Shown piece by piece: positions 12,249 to 23,032 of a stretch of 64,000 bases of DNA; position 1 is the first letter of the stretch; each line of letters starts with the position of its first letter. The translations under genes and the position numbers were made by a program. Under the pieces are notes generated by a model. It was not told the origin of the DNA, did no database searches, and saw nothing but the letters and a program-made list of their open reading frames with translations. The stretch spans positions 31,775,257-31,839,256 of the forward strand of contig NC_080677.1 of assembly GCF_030445035.2 (NCBI RefSeq), written 5' to 3'. The DNA is from Dasypus novemcinctus (taxonomy: Eukaryota; Chordata; Mammalia; Cingulata; Dasypodidae).

Positions 12249-12618
12249 AAAAACATTTTTATTTTGAAATAATTTCAAACTGACAGGAGAGTTGTAAAAA
12301 TAATGGCAAAACTCATACAGAGAATTCCAAATGCACTCTTCACCCAGATACCCAGATTCACCAATCTCTAATATTTTGCCACATTCTAGATATCATTTTA
12401 CCTATCTATCCATCTATCATCCATCCATCCATCATCTGTCTCTCTGTCTAGCTATCTTCCATTTTCTAAACATTTGAGAGTATGTTTTGCATCAAGCTCC
12501 TTAAACATTTAATACTTCTACATACATTTCCTTAGAGCAAATACATTCACTTATGTAACTACCTTAAGTACAATGATCAAGTTCAAGCAATTTAACATTA
12601 CTATAACTCTTACAATCT
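12249..12618 (-). mobile_element. L1M 3'-region insertion in the MITE
   Basis: Matches the antisense L1M pattern: 'tttattttgaaataattt', 'agagttgtaaaaataatgg', 'cttcacccagatacc', and 'ctaatattttgccacatt'. The 15-base words agaatttacatttta (12234-12248) and ggaatctacgtttta (12619-12633) flank it with three differences, as expected for an old target-site duplication. It contains a small (ATCC/ATCT)n stretch at 12400-12445. Confidence 0.55.
12400..12445. repeat. Imperfect (CTAT/CATC)n tetranucleotide tract
   Basis: Short interrupted run of ctatctatcc / atccatccatcc units within the L1 fragment. Confidence 0.85.
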
Positions 12619-12690
12619 GGAATCTACGTTTTAAAAAGAACCCCATTTAAAAAGATGATTAATGTCACATTAAAGTTTAAGAAGCACTGC

Positions 12691-13720
12691 TTAATAGCAT
12701 TTAATCCGGTTGATTAGGGTTTTCTGTTACTTTCAACTTAAACCCTGACTATCATAGGCTCCCTCATCTGGTGACTCTCGGCTTCTCTGGTTCTGTGGTC
12801 CTGATGAGGCTCTTTTCGTTTCACCAGAATCTTCTCCTCCCCCCTCCCCCCCCCCACACACTCCTTTCTTCTTACCATTGTCCATTTAGACAACCATCTG
12901 GAGATGTCTCATTTTCCCTGCTGACCTCTTAATGTATTTCTTAAACATTCAACAAATATGTAAGTTGGATGAATTCCAAATGGTTTTTAGAGCTGCGAGA
13001 GGGAGTTTTGTACTGACTAGCAAAAGACAACTTTACTATTTGTTTATTGCTAGGGTCAGAAGGTGAGCTCTTAGCACACCAAACCAACTCTTTGCAAGTG
13101 GTTCCTTATTCAGGCCACTAGAGGTGTAGAGTTTCTGAAATATTGGAAGACGCAGAGTTCAACTGTTGTGCCTAAGCTCTAGAGGAGACTTTTTAGAAAG
13201 AAAAGTAGGAAAAGATCCCACTCTCCTTTATTTGGGGGGTAGATGGGATATCCCACCTGAAAGTTTATTGAGCAGGGAAGTACCAGGGAGATGGCACATG
13301 CCTAATAAATGTCATATCAGTGGTGCCCCCTTTACTATAGATATGGCAATCATGCCCATTTCAAAAGGAATGACATGATCGCCTGACCCTCTGTGCATCT
13401 TTCTGAGATAGAGACAGTAATTGCCATGCACTCCACAGTGTCACATAAGGAGGAAGTTATGATTTTTGCATTGGATCCCATATAAGCACTTAAGGTTTTC
13501 CTGGAGCGGTCCTTGGCCTGGCACTCAGAGACCTGCTCCCTCTCTGGATTTCAACAAGCCGTGTGGCCCCGAACAGTCACTCTAACTCCCGGGTGCTCAG
13601 TTCCCTCCACCCGGCAGGGCGACTGCTGAAGTCCCTCCGGCTCAGGCTTCCTACACCTCCGTGGCCATGCCCTGTTCTCTTTCTATAGCATCTTTCTCTA
13701 GAGTCCTTAAAAGCAATTCT
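12691..13720. other. Unassigned non-coding sequence
   Basis: No gene or clear repeat recognised. A C-rich homopolymer-like tract (about 12838-12855) sits in a pyrimidine-rich stretch. A weak MIR-like region may lie around 13495-13620. Confidence 0.35.
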
Positions 13721-13724
13721 GTTT

Positions 13725-13865
13725 TAGAAAATTCCATTTAACAGAAGGGAAAAGTGGAGCATAGAAAAGCGAAGGGAAGTGCCTGAGGCCTGAACATGGT
13801 AAATTAGAAGCGAGGCCCCAGAGAAGCTGTGCTGCTGGGATGTCAGGGCTCTGCACCTTGAAACA
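13725..13865 (-). mobile_element. Possible MIR fragment
   Basis: Antisense MIR-like order: 'ccatttaacagaaggga', 'gaagtgcctgagg', 'ggtaaattagaagcgagg', and 'gtcagggctctgca'. Decayed. Confidence 0.35.
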
Positions 13866-13899
13866 AATCTGTGGAAGAGTTTAGCCAATGGCAGTGGTA

Positions 13900-14760
13900 T
13901 TATCCTCATTTCATGAAATCTAAATTTTAAAGACAAAGTCTAGATTAGAATGTGATTTTCTTGACTTAAAAAGATCTTAATGAGTCAATAAAGAGAGCCT
14001 ATATGATTCACCGAAAACTTTACGTGGGGACAGACGGCAGCTTTCCCGGCCGTTAAGGTGCTGCCTCAATTGAATGGCATTTTTTAAGTCCTGTATTTGC
14101 GTAATAAAACCAGTTAGCGGACCAGTCCTCGTGATGGCTCTGGGGGACTATTCATCAAGGTTATAATGGAAGGAAGAGCACCTGGCAACACCGCGAAAGC
14201 AGACTGCATTTCCCTTCGTAATTACAACTGTAAAATAACTTCCAAAAACCCAAATTGCTATTGAGAACCACATAAGGCAATTCTCACGTCTCCACCCCGG
14301 TGAGTGACAGTCTCATTTCTGCTTAATTGAGCAGCAGTCAATTTCTTTTTGTAGCCAAGCCAGCAGCGTCGGCTTGTTTGTCATTTGTGTGAACGGCTTC
14401 TGCGGACGCGAGAGGCAGCGCCCTCCCCCTGGGTCCTGCTCGCCTGGTGATCCCGCCGTGAGCCCCACCAGCCCGGCGCGGCGGCAGGGCTCCCACCCAG
14501 CACCACCGCAGCGCGAAAGGCATTGCGCAACGCGGGGAAGGATCGCGGGGGATCACGGCATTCAGCAGTGTCTGCTCTACCCGCAGTTAATTACAACCAG
14601 CAGGAATTCCAGAAAGAGGCCTTCTTAGGCTGATACAAATAGATTGGATTTTTTTTTTTTCATTTGCGGAAAAATCTCAACATTAAGCTTAATCAATATT
14701 AGCATATGCCATGACTAGATTAGATAATTGTTGGCCTTCACGCAGACTATGAAATGCTGT
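13900..14760. promoter_or_regulatory. Candidate conserved regulatory island with CpG-dense core
   Basis: A repeat-poor block. Its core (about 14390-14585) is packed with CpGs (gcggacgcgagagg, cccggcgcggcggcagg, gcgcgaaagg, gcaacgcgggg and so on), in contrast to the CpG-poor surroundings. On both sides lie AT-rich words that homeodomain or related factors favour: gtaattacaa, gcttaattgag, cagttaattaca, and ttaatcaatatta. Enhancers and promoters of developmental genes often have this form. The open frames at 14338-14556 (minus) and 14374-14628 (plus) overlap antisense and reflect GC-rich composition. Function is inferred, not shown; it could also be a CpG-island promoter of an unannotated transcript. 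Confidence 0.4.
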
Positions 14761-15029
14761 CAATTACCTTCCCACATTCTCTCTCTCATTAAAAAAAAAA
14801 AAAAAAGCTATTGCTACAGAAATAAGTGGTTGTAGGCTAAAGGACAACAGCTGTTTAATTTTGGTTTTAATTTTTAAAACTCTGGTCACACTGCCATTAA
14901 AAAAATCAAACTCAGAATTTACCGCATGTAGGGAACTACTGATTTTAAAACAAATCATGAATATTGAGGTATGTTATATGTTTCTTAAATAAAATACAAT
15001 GACTCATTACTAAATATTTGTTACGAATC

Positions 15030-15205
15030 TCTTTGAGTCCCTGCTCTGCCACTTCCCAGGTGTATGTCCCTGGACAAGTTCTTTTGCTATAAATGGCAGT
15101 ATGAGCTCCTATCTCACAGGGTGGTTGTGAGAACTAAATGAGATGATTCGTGGAAAGTACCTAAGTAGTGCCTAGCTTGTAGAGTTTGTTATTATTATTG
15201 CACAT
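15030..15205 (+). mobile_element. MIR SINE
   Basis: Clear MIR order: 'tctgccacttcccaggtgta', 'ggacaagttcttttgct', 'ctatctcacagggtggttg', 'gagaactaaatgagatgat', 'gtgcctagcttgta', ending in a TTATTATTATT stretch. Confidence 0.8.
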
Positions 15206-15552
15206 TTTCCACTCATTAAAAACTCTTAATTGCAATAATTAAGCCGTGAGATACCCAGGAGGATAAATGCATTCTTTAGTCTTCATAATTTGGTGTAGCA
15301 CATAATGGAGACCTTCTGTTGTGGCTTACTCCAGTGGCAGCAAGAAGGAATGGGGCACCTTGAGGATGGTGCTGGGACTAGGCCAACATCCATCACCAGT
15401 GGAGACCTTAGCCTTTGCACAGAGCAGGTATGCTTCATCCTCTAATCTGGAAGGAAGAAGAAAAGGATTCAAGAAAGTCAAATTGTTGGAATACGAGGAG
15501 GTAAATTGTGGGAAGAGGAACTCATGCAGAAGTCTTGATCTTGCCAGGAGTA

Positions 15553-15685
15553 GTTCCCAACCTTGGCTGAACATTAGAATAATCAAGGCTCCTCTCCAAC
15601 CCATTGCACCAAAATTGCTTGTGGGGTAGGGTGTTGTTCAAGCTCCCCAGGTGCTTCCAGTGTGCAGCCAGGGTTGAGAACCACC
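15553..15685 (+). mobile_element. MER5A-type hAT-Charlie MITE
   Basis: Terminal inverted repeats are visible: it starts 'agttcccaaccttggctg' and ends 'agccagggttgagaaccac'. Internal words 'acattagaataatc' and 'agctccccaggtgcttcc' are typical of MER5A. Non-coding. The overlapping open frames at 15321-15629 and 15326-15604 are chance. Confidence 0.75.
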
Positions 15686-15884
15686 CCGCAGAAGAGTGAG
15701 GGAGGAGCTGGCTGACTCCTGATGGAGGAGACGCCCAAGTCCTGCTGCGGTGAGGAATGTCCCAGGGAGTCAGAAAGAGACAACAAGTAAGAGCAGAACT
15801 GGAGAGCTGCAGCAGCTGAGGTTAAATAGCTTGACTTTGTAGAAGACCTCATTGTAATTGTTTCTTGCCAGCCTTGGTTGAGGT

Positions 15885-15990
15885 TCCTTCAGTTGGGGAA
15901 AGCCTGAGGAAACTGAGGCACGCCCTGATTAGGTGACTTGCCCAAGGGCACACAAACACCAACAGTCAGACTCCAGTTTATATTCCTGTG
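15885..15990 (-). mobile_element. MIR SINE fragment
   Basis: Antisense MIR words: 'gaggaaactgaggca', 'gtgacttgcccaagggcaca', and 'cagtcagactccag'. Confidence 0.6.
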
Positions 15991-17045
15991 TGTTCTGCAT
16001 CACCCCACTAACCTGGAAAGACAGAAAGTCCTGGTAAGACTTGATGTGAGTGTGCTCTGGGAAAAGCAGAGAGTAAGGATTTAGGGGAAACTGACTGACT
16101 CTGAATTCATTGTCTTGGAGGGAGAACAGTTAGTTTGAAGGGATGAAAAACCTGTGGCCGAGGTGAAGTGCTGAGAACGTGGCATGAAAACTTTTACTTA
16201 ACCTAACTCCATTAAATGGCCCTTGTTAAAACCAACCCATAGTTATGATTTTGTTCTCTGGATGGTGCACTTGAAACACCGCTGGTGATGTGGCCTTTTG
16301 GACTTCACAAGATGATAAGCTCCTTGAGGACAAGGAAGATCCTGGTTGGTGCCCTGTAAACGTTCAACTGATGGATCTAACTCGAGAATTCATTTCCCAC
16401 TCTACCTCCATCCCCTGGTGTGGAGGGCTTAGCCTGAAGCAAAGGAAATTTACTCACCAAGAAACATCCACCTCTCTGAACTCTCTGTCCTATTAGTGCT
16501 ATCTAACTGTTCCTGCAATGATCCACTGCCCCTGCAACTGTGATTTAATTATGCAAAGTGGGACAGACCATTTAAAAGTTGTTGGCTGCTGGCGAAGCAC
16601 ATTTGGACGTGGAAGGAAAAAAAGCCTCTGCATTTTGTTAAGTTTCATATCCCTAAGAACACTTTTTAATGGAAAGAACTTAAATTTTAAATGATTACCC
16701 TGCAGATTTGAAATATCTCAGCTAGACTTGGCAATGAGAACGTGCTCAACTGTCTCCAGTGGAAGAAAAGGACACAATATACTATGAGACCCCGACTGTT
16801 AGTTGTGCATGGTATGTAAATGCTTCACCTTGGGTCAGCACCCAAACTGCACCCACTAACCTGTCTCTCCCACACCTCAGCAGAACTGTAAGGTCACCCT
16901 GGCTGCCCTCAGGTCACCTCAACTGGGAGGCGTGTGTGCTGGGACTCAGGCAACTGTGAAGATAGTAAGACTAGGGCTAAGTCTACATGTGGTAAAGGAA
17001 TCAGGCTACGAATTCAGTCTGTTGACAGAGCCCTCCTCCCAGTTA
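15991..17045. other. Unassigned non-coding sequence
   Basis: No gene or repeat that I can name. Several short open frames (for example 16290-16496 and 16759-16959) lack any recognisable pattern. Confidence 0.35.
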
Positions 17046-17049
17046 TGGT

Positions 17050-17750
17050 AATATAATCAGATGCTTTGCTTCTCAGAATGCATCAGTATCACTTGAGATT
17101 TTGTTAGGAATATAGAATCTCAGGCCCTACCCCTAAACTCTTGAAGCAGAATCTGCATTTTTGTAAAAATTATTTTTAATTTTAAAGAAGCTTTACATTA
17201 CATAATATTACATAAAAATTATAGGGGATTCCCAATTCCCATATGCCCACCTCCTTCCCCTCCCACACTTTCCCACATTAACATCTTTCATTTGTTGTAC
17301 AACATACAATATTTGTTGTAACAAATGTTACAACAAACTGTAACATTTATTACAATTGATGAACACATATTGAAACATTGCTTCTAACCATGGACTATAG
17401 TTTGCATTATAGTTTACAATCTGCCCTGCACAATTTTATAGGTTATGACAAAATATATAATGGCCTGTGCCCATCATTGCACTGTCATGCAGGACAAGTC
17501 CAATGTCCTGAAGATGCCCCCATGTTACACCTACTCTTCCCTCTCCCTCCCCTCAGAACCTCTAGTGGCCACTGCCTTTATATCAACCTTATACGTTCTT
17601 CCATTGCTAGAATAATAGGCTATAATAGAACAATAAGTCTACTTTAGCTCATTGTTCGTTCTCTAATCTTGAGGATTTGGGGATCTGCATTTTAACATCC
17701 CCAGGTGGTTCATGTGCACATTTAGGTCTGAGAAGCACTGTCATAACACA
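17050..17750 (+). mobile_element. MER5/MER20-type hAT MITE split by an L1-like fragment
   Basis: The left half (17050-17161) reads 'tcagtatcacttgagatttt', 'agaatctcaggcccta', and 'cagaatctgcatttt'. The right half (17682-17750) resumes with 'gatctgcattttaac', 'ccccaggtggttcatgtg', and 'gagaagcactgtc'. The two halves share gaatctgcatttt / ggatctgcatttt, the duplicated target. Confidence 0.6.
17162..17681 (-). mobile_element. L1-like reverse-strand insertion in the MITE
   Basis: About 520 bases flanked by the 12-13 base duplication (17149-17161 and 17682-17693). Words such as 'catgga ctatagtttgcat' and 'tgacaaaatatataatgg' belong to a repeat family common in xenarthran genomes that I believe is an L1 3' region in antisense. 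Subfamily not certain. Confidence 0.5.
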
Positions 17751-17943
17751 CTGGTGAGTCAAGAGTTCCCTCAAGGCAGGTTCTGTGCCATTTGTCCACA
17801 TACTCCCCACACCAAGACCAGTAGTGGGAGCTTAGTTATTATTTGTTGTATGGAATTTATATGCAAAGATATGCATTTCTGAAAGAGTTAAGGTTTTTGA
17901 AGAATGCAGAGAGGCTAAAATATAAAGGAAAAGCAAAGAAAGT

Positions 17944-18030
17944 CTTTCATTCATTCCTTCTACTGGTATTTCTTGAACACCTGCTATATGCTCAGAATCA
18001 TTCTACACACTGAGAGGTTCAGTGATAAGC
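17944..18030 (+). repeat. Ancient mammalian repeat fragment
   Basis: Starts with tcattcattccttctactgg, then 'gaacacctgctatatgctcag'. This belongs to the same widespread old family seen at 32025, 36425, 46010, 53345 and 57700. I do not assign a Repbase name. Confidence 0.5.
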
Positions 18031-18649
18031 AAGACTCACCAGGCCCAAGCTTTTCTTCCCAGATAACAATAAAAATGCACTAAAAAAGTATCTTCATTTG
18101 GTTACCGGACAGCTAGAAATTTAACCACTCTGCTGAAAAAAATAAGACATCCACGTTATTTTACTGGTGTCTTTCTTCCTCATTTCTTTTGTTTTTCTCC
18201 CTCCACCAAAAGGTACAGTTTCAGTCATCACCCTTCTTGGCAGCAGTGCCACATTTCAGTTTGTATTAAAAGTCTAAACCAGGAGTTTATAATGGTCCTT
18301 TTATACTTTTGATGTTTCTGAGCTTTACGGCTCTATTTAAGATTCACTGTTTGCTCCAGTTTTGTTCCTGCAGAACATAATACACAGCCACTATCAACTG
18401 TACCATCTCAAGATATTCCTTCTGTAATGGTTGGACATCTGATAATTGCTAGAAAGTAGAAATTTACTTTAAAGTGCCTTTTTCTTTTTTTTCCATATTA
18501 CTTTCCAAATCTTGGTACCCTGAGACAAGGCACCTGAATTGAACCAATGCTTTTTTCCTTATTGTTGAAAGGATGTCACTTTTTCCATTGCTTATTAAAT
18601 ATTTTTTAATAGTCTACAATGTGCTAGGCATTGTGGGTATAATAAGGAA

Positions 18650-19300
18650 GGGATCAGCTTTTTTTAAAAAGGAGTACAGTGAAAAATGACTTTGATATCT
18701 TTAGTCTCAGGTGCCATCCAAGTGGAGATATTATATAGGGCATATTTTTAGACATGTATCATCATTTAACAAATTATTCTTCATTCACTGGAATACCATG
18801 TAACCATTTAAATAAGAAATTTAATATGGATAATAACATGCAAAGATGACTCTGATGTATTAGCATCAGAGGTTAAAATGGCACATACACCATGAGCCTA
18901 TTTTTGTTTTTTTGGGTTTTTTAAAAAGATTTTTTTAAAGACGTGTTTATTTATTCCATCCCGCCCCCGCCCCTTGTTGTTTATACTCACTGTCTGCTTG
19001 TTGTGTGCTCATGTTGTTTTTAGGATGCACGGGGAACTGAACCCAGAGATTCCCATGTGGGAGAGAGGTGCCTAATCGCTTGAGCCACCCTCACTCCCTC
19101 AGTTTTGGTTTTAAAAACTGGTGACAAATATCTGTAGGGAAATATATCAAAATGTTCAAGTTTAGCTCTGTGTCATGGAATAATGGGGGAAAGGGAGGCA
19201 TATTTCCAGTTTTGTGCTTTTCCGTGGCTTTCCAATTTTCTCTAATGAACACGTTCACTGTTACCATAAAGGAAATAATAAAATACATATATATTTTGAA
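18650..19300 (+). mobile_element. L1M 3'-end, split by a SINE
   Basis: Old L1M 3' pattern: 'tcactggaataccatgtaacc' (18785) and 'taataacatgcaaagatgac' (18830) on one side of the SINE. On the other side (19100-19300) lie 'ggaataatgggggaa', 'tttccaattttctc' and an A-rich end. The element is non-coding. Confidence 0.5.
18906..19099 (-). mobile_element. tRNA-derived SINE (DAS type)
   Basis: Reverse strand: head begins near 19099 with gggtggctcaagcgattagg (box A region), then ctgggttcagttcc (box B), a 'catcctaaaaacaac' linker, a CA-rich body and an A-rich tail near 18906. It splits an L1M 3' end. A G/C-rich run (18959-18975) is the typical G tract before the tail. Confidence 0.8.
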
Positions 19301-19409
19301 GCACACACCCCTTCTCCTTGAGTCCTGAAATTTCTGAGGCTTCTGTGAGGCAAAGCCCGGTGATACCGTCTTGGAGCTTAGAGAATTTCTGGGCGTGGCA
19401 CGTTGGGTT

Positions 19410-19530
19410 GGAAGTAGAACCTAGAGTAAGACTAGTTGAGTTTGAATCATGGCTACTTCACTGACCAGCTCCGACCTCAGCTTTAGTTTTCACCCGTGTA
19501 AAGTGAGAATATAGTTAATTGCTAATGTGG
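19410..19530 (+). mobile_element. MIR SINE fragment
   Basis: MIR-like order: 'gagtttgaatcatggctac', 'ctgaccagct', 'cctcagctttagttttca', and 'gtaaagtgagaatatag'. Confidence 0.5.
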
Positions 19531-19849
19531 ACATTTGTGGCTGCCTGGCCTCTTTAGAATACCTTCCGATGTTTGGGAAATTTCCCATATGAAGACTGAT
19601 CAGAACTCGCTCTCCCAGTCTCACTGACAGCTGGGCCTGCGCTCTCCACCGGTGGGAAACACCCTTGCGAGGCTCTGATTTGGAAGGGAGCCCTCCCCGA
19701 GATGGTCAGACACGCAGATGGTCAGCCCAGAGTCTCAGGAGTCATCGGAAGGGGCCTCCAGCCTGAGCCGGCCGAGCCTACGGCCCCCATCTGACTGCTT
19801 TTAAAGAAGCAGGGGCTCTTGGCCTGTGGGCTGGGTTAACTGACAGCGT

Positions 19850-20400
19850 GTTAATCAGGATTCCTTCAGTCATGAGCAACAAACCCAACCCGGCGTGGCC
19901 TAAGCCAGTAGAACAAGCAGTCTGAACTGGGCAGCCGCCGAGTCAGGAACTCGGAGGCGCCGTGACCCCAGGGGTTTTGCATCCCTCTGCTGGGCTGTCC
20001 TCTGAAGGTCGGTGATTCTTCCCACATGGGGGCAAACAGTTACAAAGGTTCCAGGCTTCAGAAGCAGCCTCTGAGGTGTCTAGCCAAAAAGAGCAATGTT
20101 CTCATTCTCACTCGGGCAGCTCTTTATTGAGCAAGAAAAACCCTTTCCTGATTCCCCATCCATTCCCTGTCCCTCAAGCCCCAAACTTCCCCCTCAGGCC
20201 CTAACAGCCAGGACAGGGTCACATGTCCATGTCTAAATGACTCGCTGGCAAGCGGACTGAAACCACCACACAGGACCCCTCCCCGTGTCGGGGAACGGGG
20301 CTGGGCTCCTCGGATAGATGATCCAAAGCAAAAATATAGGGCCCTGGTGTCTAGTTGGGATTGCATTATCAGACTGCCCTTCAGGACGCCTTCAGGGCCT
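19850..20400. repeat. Possible old interspersed repeat
   Basis: Words 'aggattccttcagtcatgagcaacaaa' (19858 onward) and 'agccaggacagggtcacatg' (20207 onward) recall an old mammalian repeat that I cannot name. The open frames at 20124-20366 and 20400-20603 (minus) show no domain. Confidence 0.3.
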
Positions 20401-20689
20401 CACACCATGACTGAAGGGCCCCTCAGGGAGCACTGCCAGCCCTGAGTGCCAGTGACCTCGCCCCTCGACAGCTGCTCAGGTAGGGAGCAGTCTCCTGGTT
20501 TCAGCTGCAGTGTCTTCCAGCTTGCACGCTTAGGCAAGAAAGCAGAAGTACCGTGGTGCAAACTGTAGAGGTGCTCTCTCTGGTCCACCCGGATCCCTCC
20601 CACCCCACTCTTTCCATGAGCTCCCGGGAACAGGACTGACTCCCAATGGCCAGCACCTGTATCTCCCAGCCCAAGGGCACTTTCTAGAA

Positions 20690-20986
20690 CTCTGGCAAGC
20701 TCTCCGTGGGAAATTTCAACCCCTCCACCAACCCCTGGTAGGAGGTGGTGTCCAACTACCCCGGTACAGCCTCGGCTCCGTGGGCTAGTTCTGAGGCACG
20801 CCCCGCACCATTGCCCAGATCGAGTTCCCGCTGCCCACCGCGGCAGGGGGCTGACGAATGCGTCCTTCAGTGCCTGCCTTCCCCGTCTCCTGGCCCCTCT
20901 CCTCTGCTGCCCTTCCCTGCCCCTCCCAAATAAATGGCTTGCATTTGAATCCTTGTTTCTGGGTCTGCTTCCACAAACTAAGATAC
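20690..20986 (+). mobile_element. ERVL-type LTR, 3' part
   Basis: The 3' end has the typical shape of an ERVL LTR: a poly(A) signal (ccaaataaatggcttg, near 20926), then 'ttgaatccttgtttctgggt' and 'ctgcttccacaaactaaga'. The 5' boundary is not clear. No retroviral coding sequence is seen. Open frames 20745-20933 and 20785-20988 are incidental. Confidence 0.5.
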
Positions 20987-20989
20987 AAA

Positions 20990-21900
20990 CGATCTTATTT
21001 CATGTTAAGTAAGACATAGAGGATGGGGAATCCTTAGGGAAGTTTCAACCGCAACCTGAACCATGAAATATGGGAAGAATGTGAACCAAGCTGGGCATAT
21101 GGCCTGACCATATCTCCTAGCTGCTGAAATCAGAATCTGTTTTGAACCCACTGTTCTGAGGTTATAAAGTCTGGTAAGAGAGTTTGTCTTGCCAGTAAGT
21201 CCTCATTAAGCAAGCCACACAGGAAACTGGGAATCTGTATTATATTCTGGGGTGAGGGACCTCCAGAGGCAAACAAAATGACTTTAAACTTATGAAGGCA
21301 AATAAATGTAGTGCAGGCTGATCGTGTTCCAGGCCTGAAGCACAAAGATGTGATCAAAGATGGGGGTGACACAACTGCGCGTCCTTAGGAACATGGACTC
21401 TGCCTAGTGGCTAACCTGCAAAAGGATTTTAGAGGGTGTTCGCCTGGCTTTTGACTAAGTAAATGCAAGAAAAAATCTAAAGTCAATAATATAGCATTGC
21501 GAATGCAGTAGGAAGAAAAATCTTTAAAACCTCTTTATATGATTTTGGTCCAATTTTCCATTTCCACTCATTGTTTTCGTTGTCTCCCGCAGCTAAGCAC
21601 ACTCATTGTTAGGCTTTCTTTTTTACAGCAGTTCCTCACTCTCTGAAGTGTGTTACCATTTTTTAAATCAGTTTTTCCTCATTACAGTGGTAGATTAGGT
21701 CAATATCATTTACCTTGTTTGAAGAAGAGACAAGCAAGGCAAGGGAGGGGAAATAGCATTGTTGGCTCAGGTCAAACAGGAAGCTACTGAGAAACCTTTC
21801 CTGACCTACCAGCCTGTGGGCAGGGCACTTGTGGGCCTTGAATAAACAAGGTAAAACAGGGCCAGTTAATGCTTAAGCATACTAAAAACTCCTAAATTGG
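20990..21900. other. Unassigned non-coding sequence
   Basis: No gene seen. A faint antisense MIR-like stretch may lie at 21685-21775 (ggtagattaggtcaata, gaagagacaagcaaggc). Confidence 0.35.
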
Positions 21901-21917
21901 AAAATGGAAAGCCTTTT

Positions 21918-22262
21918 CTTTTTTTTTAATGTTTAGTTTCTTTATTTTTCTTTTATTTTTCTCCCCCCCCCCCCATTGTTTGCATTCACTGTCTGCTCTC
22001 TGTGTCTGTTCGTTGTATGCTCTCTGTGTCTGCTTGTTGGCTTTTTCTTTTCTTTTTTTTTTTTTTTAGGAGGCAACAGGAACCAAACCTGGAACCTCTC
22101 ATGTGGGTTGAGACACATCCGCTCCCTGCTTGCCACATCACTGCATCATATTGTTGCATCAACTTGCTGTCCTGCTCATCTTTAGGAGGCACTTGGAACC
22201 AAAACCGGGATCTCCCACATGGTAGGCAGGTGCCCAACTGCTTGAGCCACATCCACTTCCCA
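21918..22262 (-). mobile_element. Two-headed (dimeric) tRNA-derived SINE with perfect 11-bp duplication
   Basis: Read in reverse: a first head at 22262-22190 (tgtggctcaagcagttggg; box B-like 'ggttttggttcc'), a linker, then a second, shortened head at about 22115-22070. The second head begins gggagcggatgtgtctcaac and lacks the stretch between box A and the 'catgagaggt' part. A poly(A)-like run, CA-rich body, G run (21963-21974) and A-rich tail follow. The target duplication gaaagcctttt is perfect (21907-21917 and 22263-22273). Open frames over it, for example 22002-22295, are repeat artefacts. Confidence 0.9.
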
Positions 22263-22359
22263 GAAAGCCTTTTAATAAAACTAACCCTGTGTTAAAGATG
22301 AGGACCGTTCAGACATGCATGTACCACAAACTGTGACGTCAGATTGATTTTCTCCTTCC

Positions 22360-22566
22360 ACATCCCTATCTTCATTCTTTAGCCACCCAATTTCTCCCCA
22401 AGTCAAACCCCACTCCTTCAGGAAGTTCTCCATGAGTGTGACAGTCTTCCGGAATCTAGCTTTTCCTTTCTGCATCCAGCATTTGGTCCAGGGTTGTTTG
22501 TCTAGTTCCTTGCATCATACCTGGCACATAAAGAAGTCAAGATGTATTATTAAACGAATGAATAAG
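22360..22566 (+). mobile_element. L2 3'-end fragment
   Basis: L2 3' order: 'ccactccttcaggaagttct', 'gttccttgcatcatacctgg', 'cacataaagaagtcaagatg', ending in ttaaacgaatgaat. Confidence 0.6.
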
Positions 22567-23032
22567 CTTTTGTTACAAATGTGTGCCTATGTGTGTTTGG
22601 GAATTGGGAGGAATGCCAAACCCCAAAGACCCATTTAACCAGCCAGCAAAGGAAAACAAAGTCTTGGGGAGAGGTAAGACATTCCCTGAGGAATGCTTAG
22701 TCACAAAGTGTCTTTTGGGGACTATGGAACCATGTCACTTGCTGCACAGTCCTGACAAAATTAGTTCTATCTTTGAAATTCTGATTGTTCCACATTGTCA
22801 CAGCACTTGGAAATATTACCTCTGAAGGCTGGCAAACGAGCCAGTCCACCCTGTTAACCATCCTACAGAGAGGTCTATTGAAAGAGGTGCCGTGGGAGTT
22901 ATCTCCAAGCAGAAGGCTGCACTGCAGGGGCCACCTGTCTTGCACAGCTAATGCCTGCATCTTAGTGGGGCACAGCCTCACTCAGATTAGAACGCCTTTA
23001 TTTACCTGGCTCTTAGCTTCACATTTGGCCAC

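Larger units (their letters stand above)
12130..12690 (+). mobile_element. MER5/MER20-type hAT MITE split by an L1 fragment
   Basis: The left part (12130-12248) reads like a Charlie-type MITE: 'cttcaggattacctggagctt', 'cagaaatgcaga', and 'tcagaatttacatttta'. The right part (12619-12690) completes it with 'aatctacgtttta' and 'cattaaagtttaagaagcac'. The intervening 370 bases are L1-like. Family naming is from memory; MER20 and MER5 are both possible. Confidence 0.55.

Noticed and set aside
14338..14628. Possible first exon in the CpG cluster
   Set aside because: Two frames overlap in antisense and no splice or protein pattern supports an exon; kept only as a regulatory candidate.
20690..20986. 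Retroviral internal coding sequence beside the LTR
   Set aside because: No gag, pol or env text was seen in either direction; only LTR-like sequence is present.
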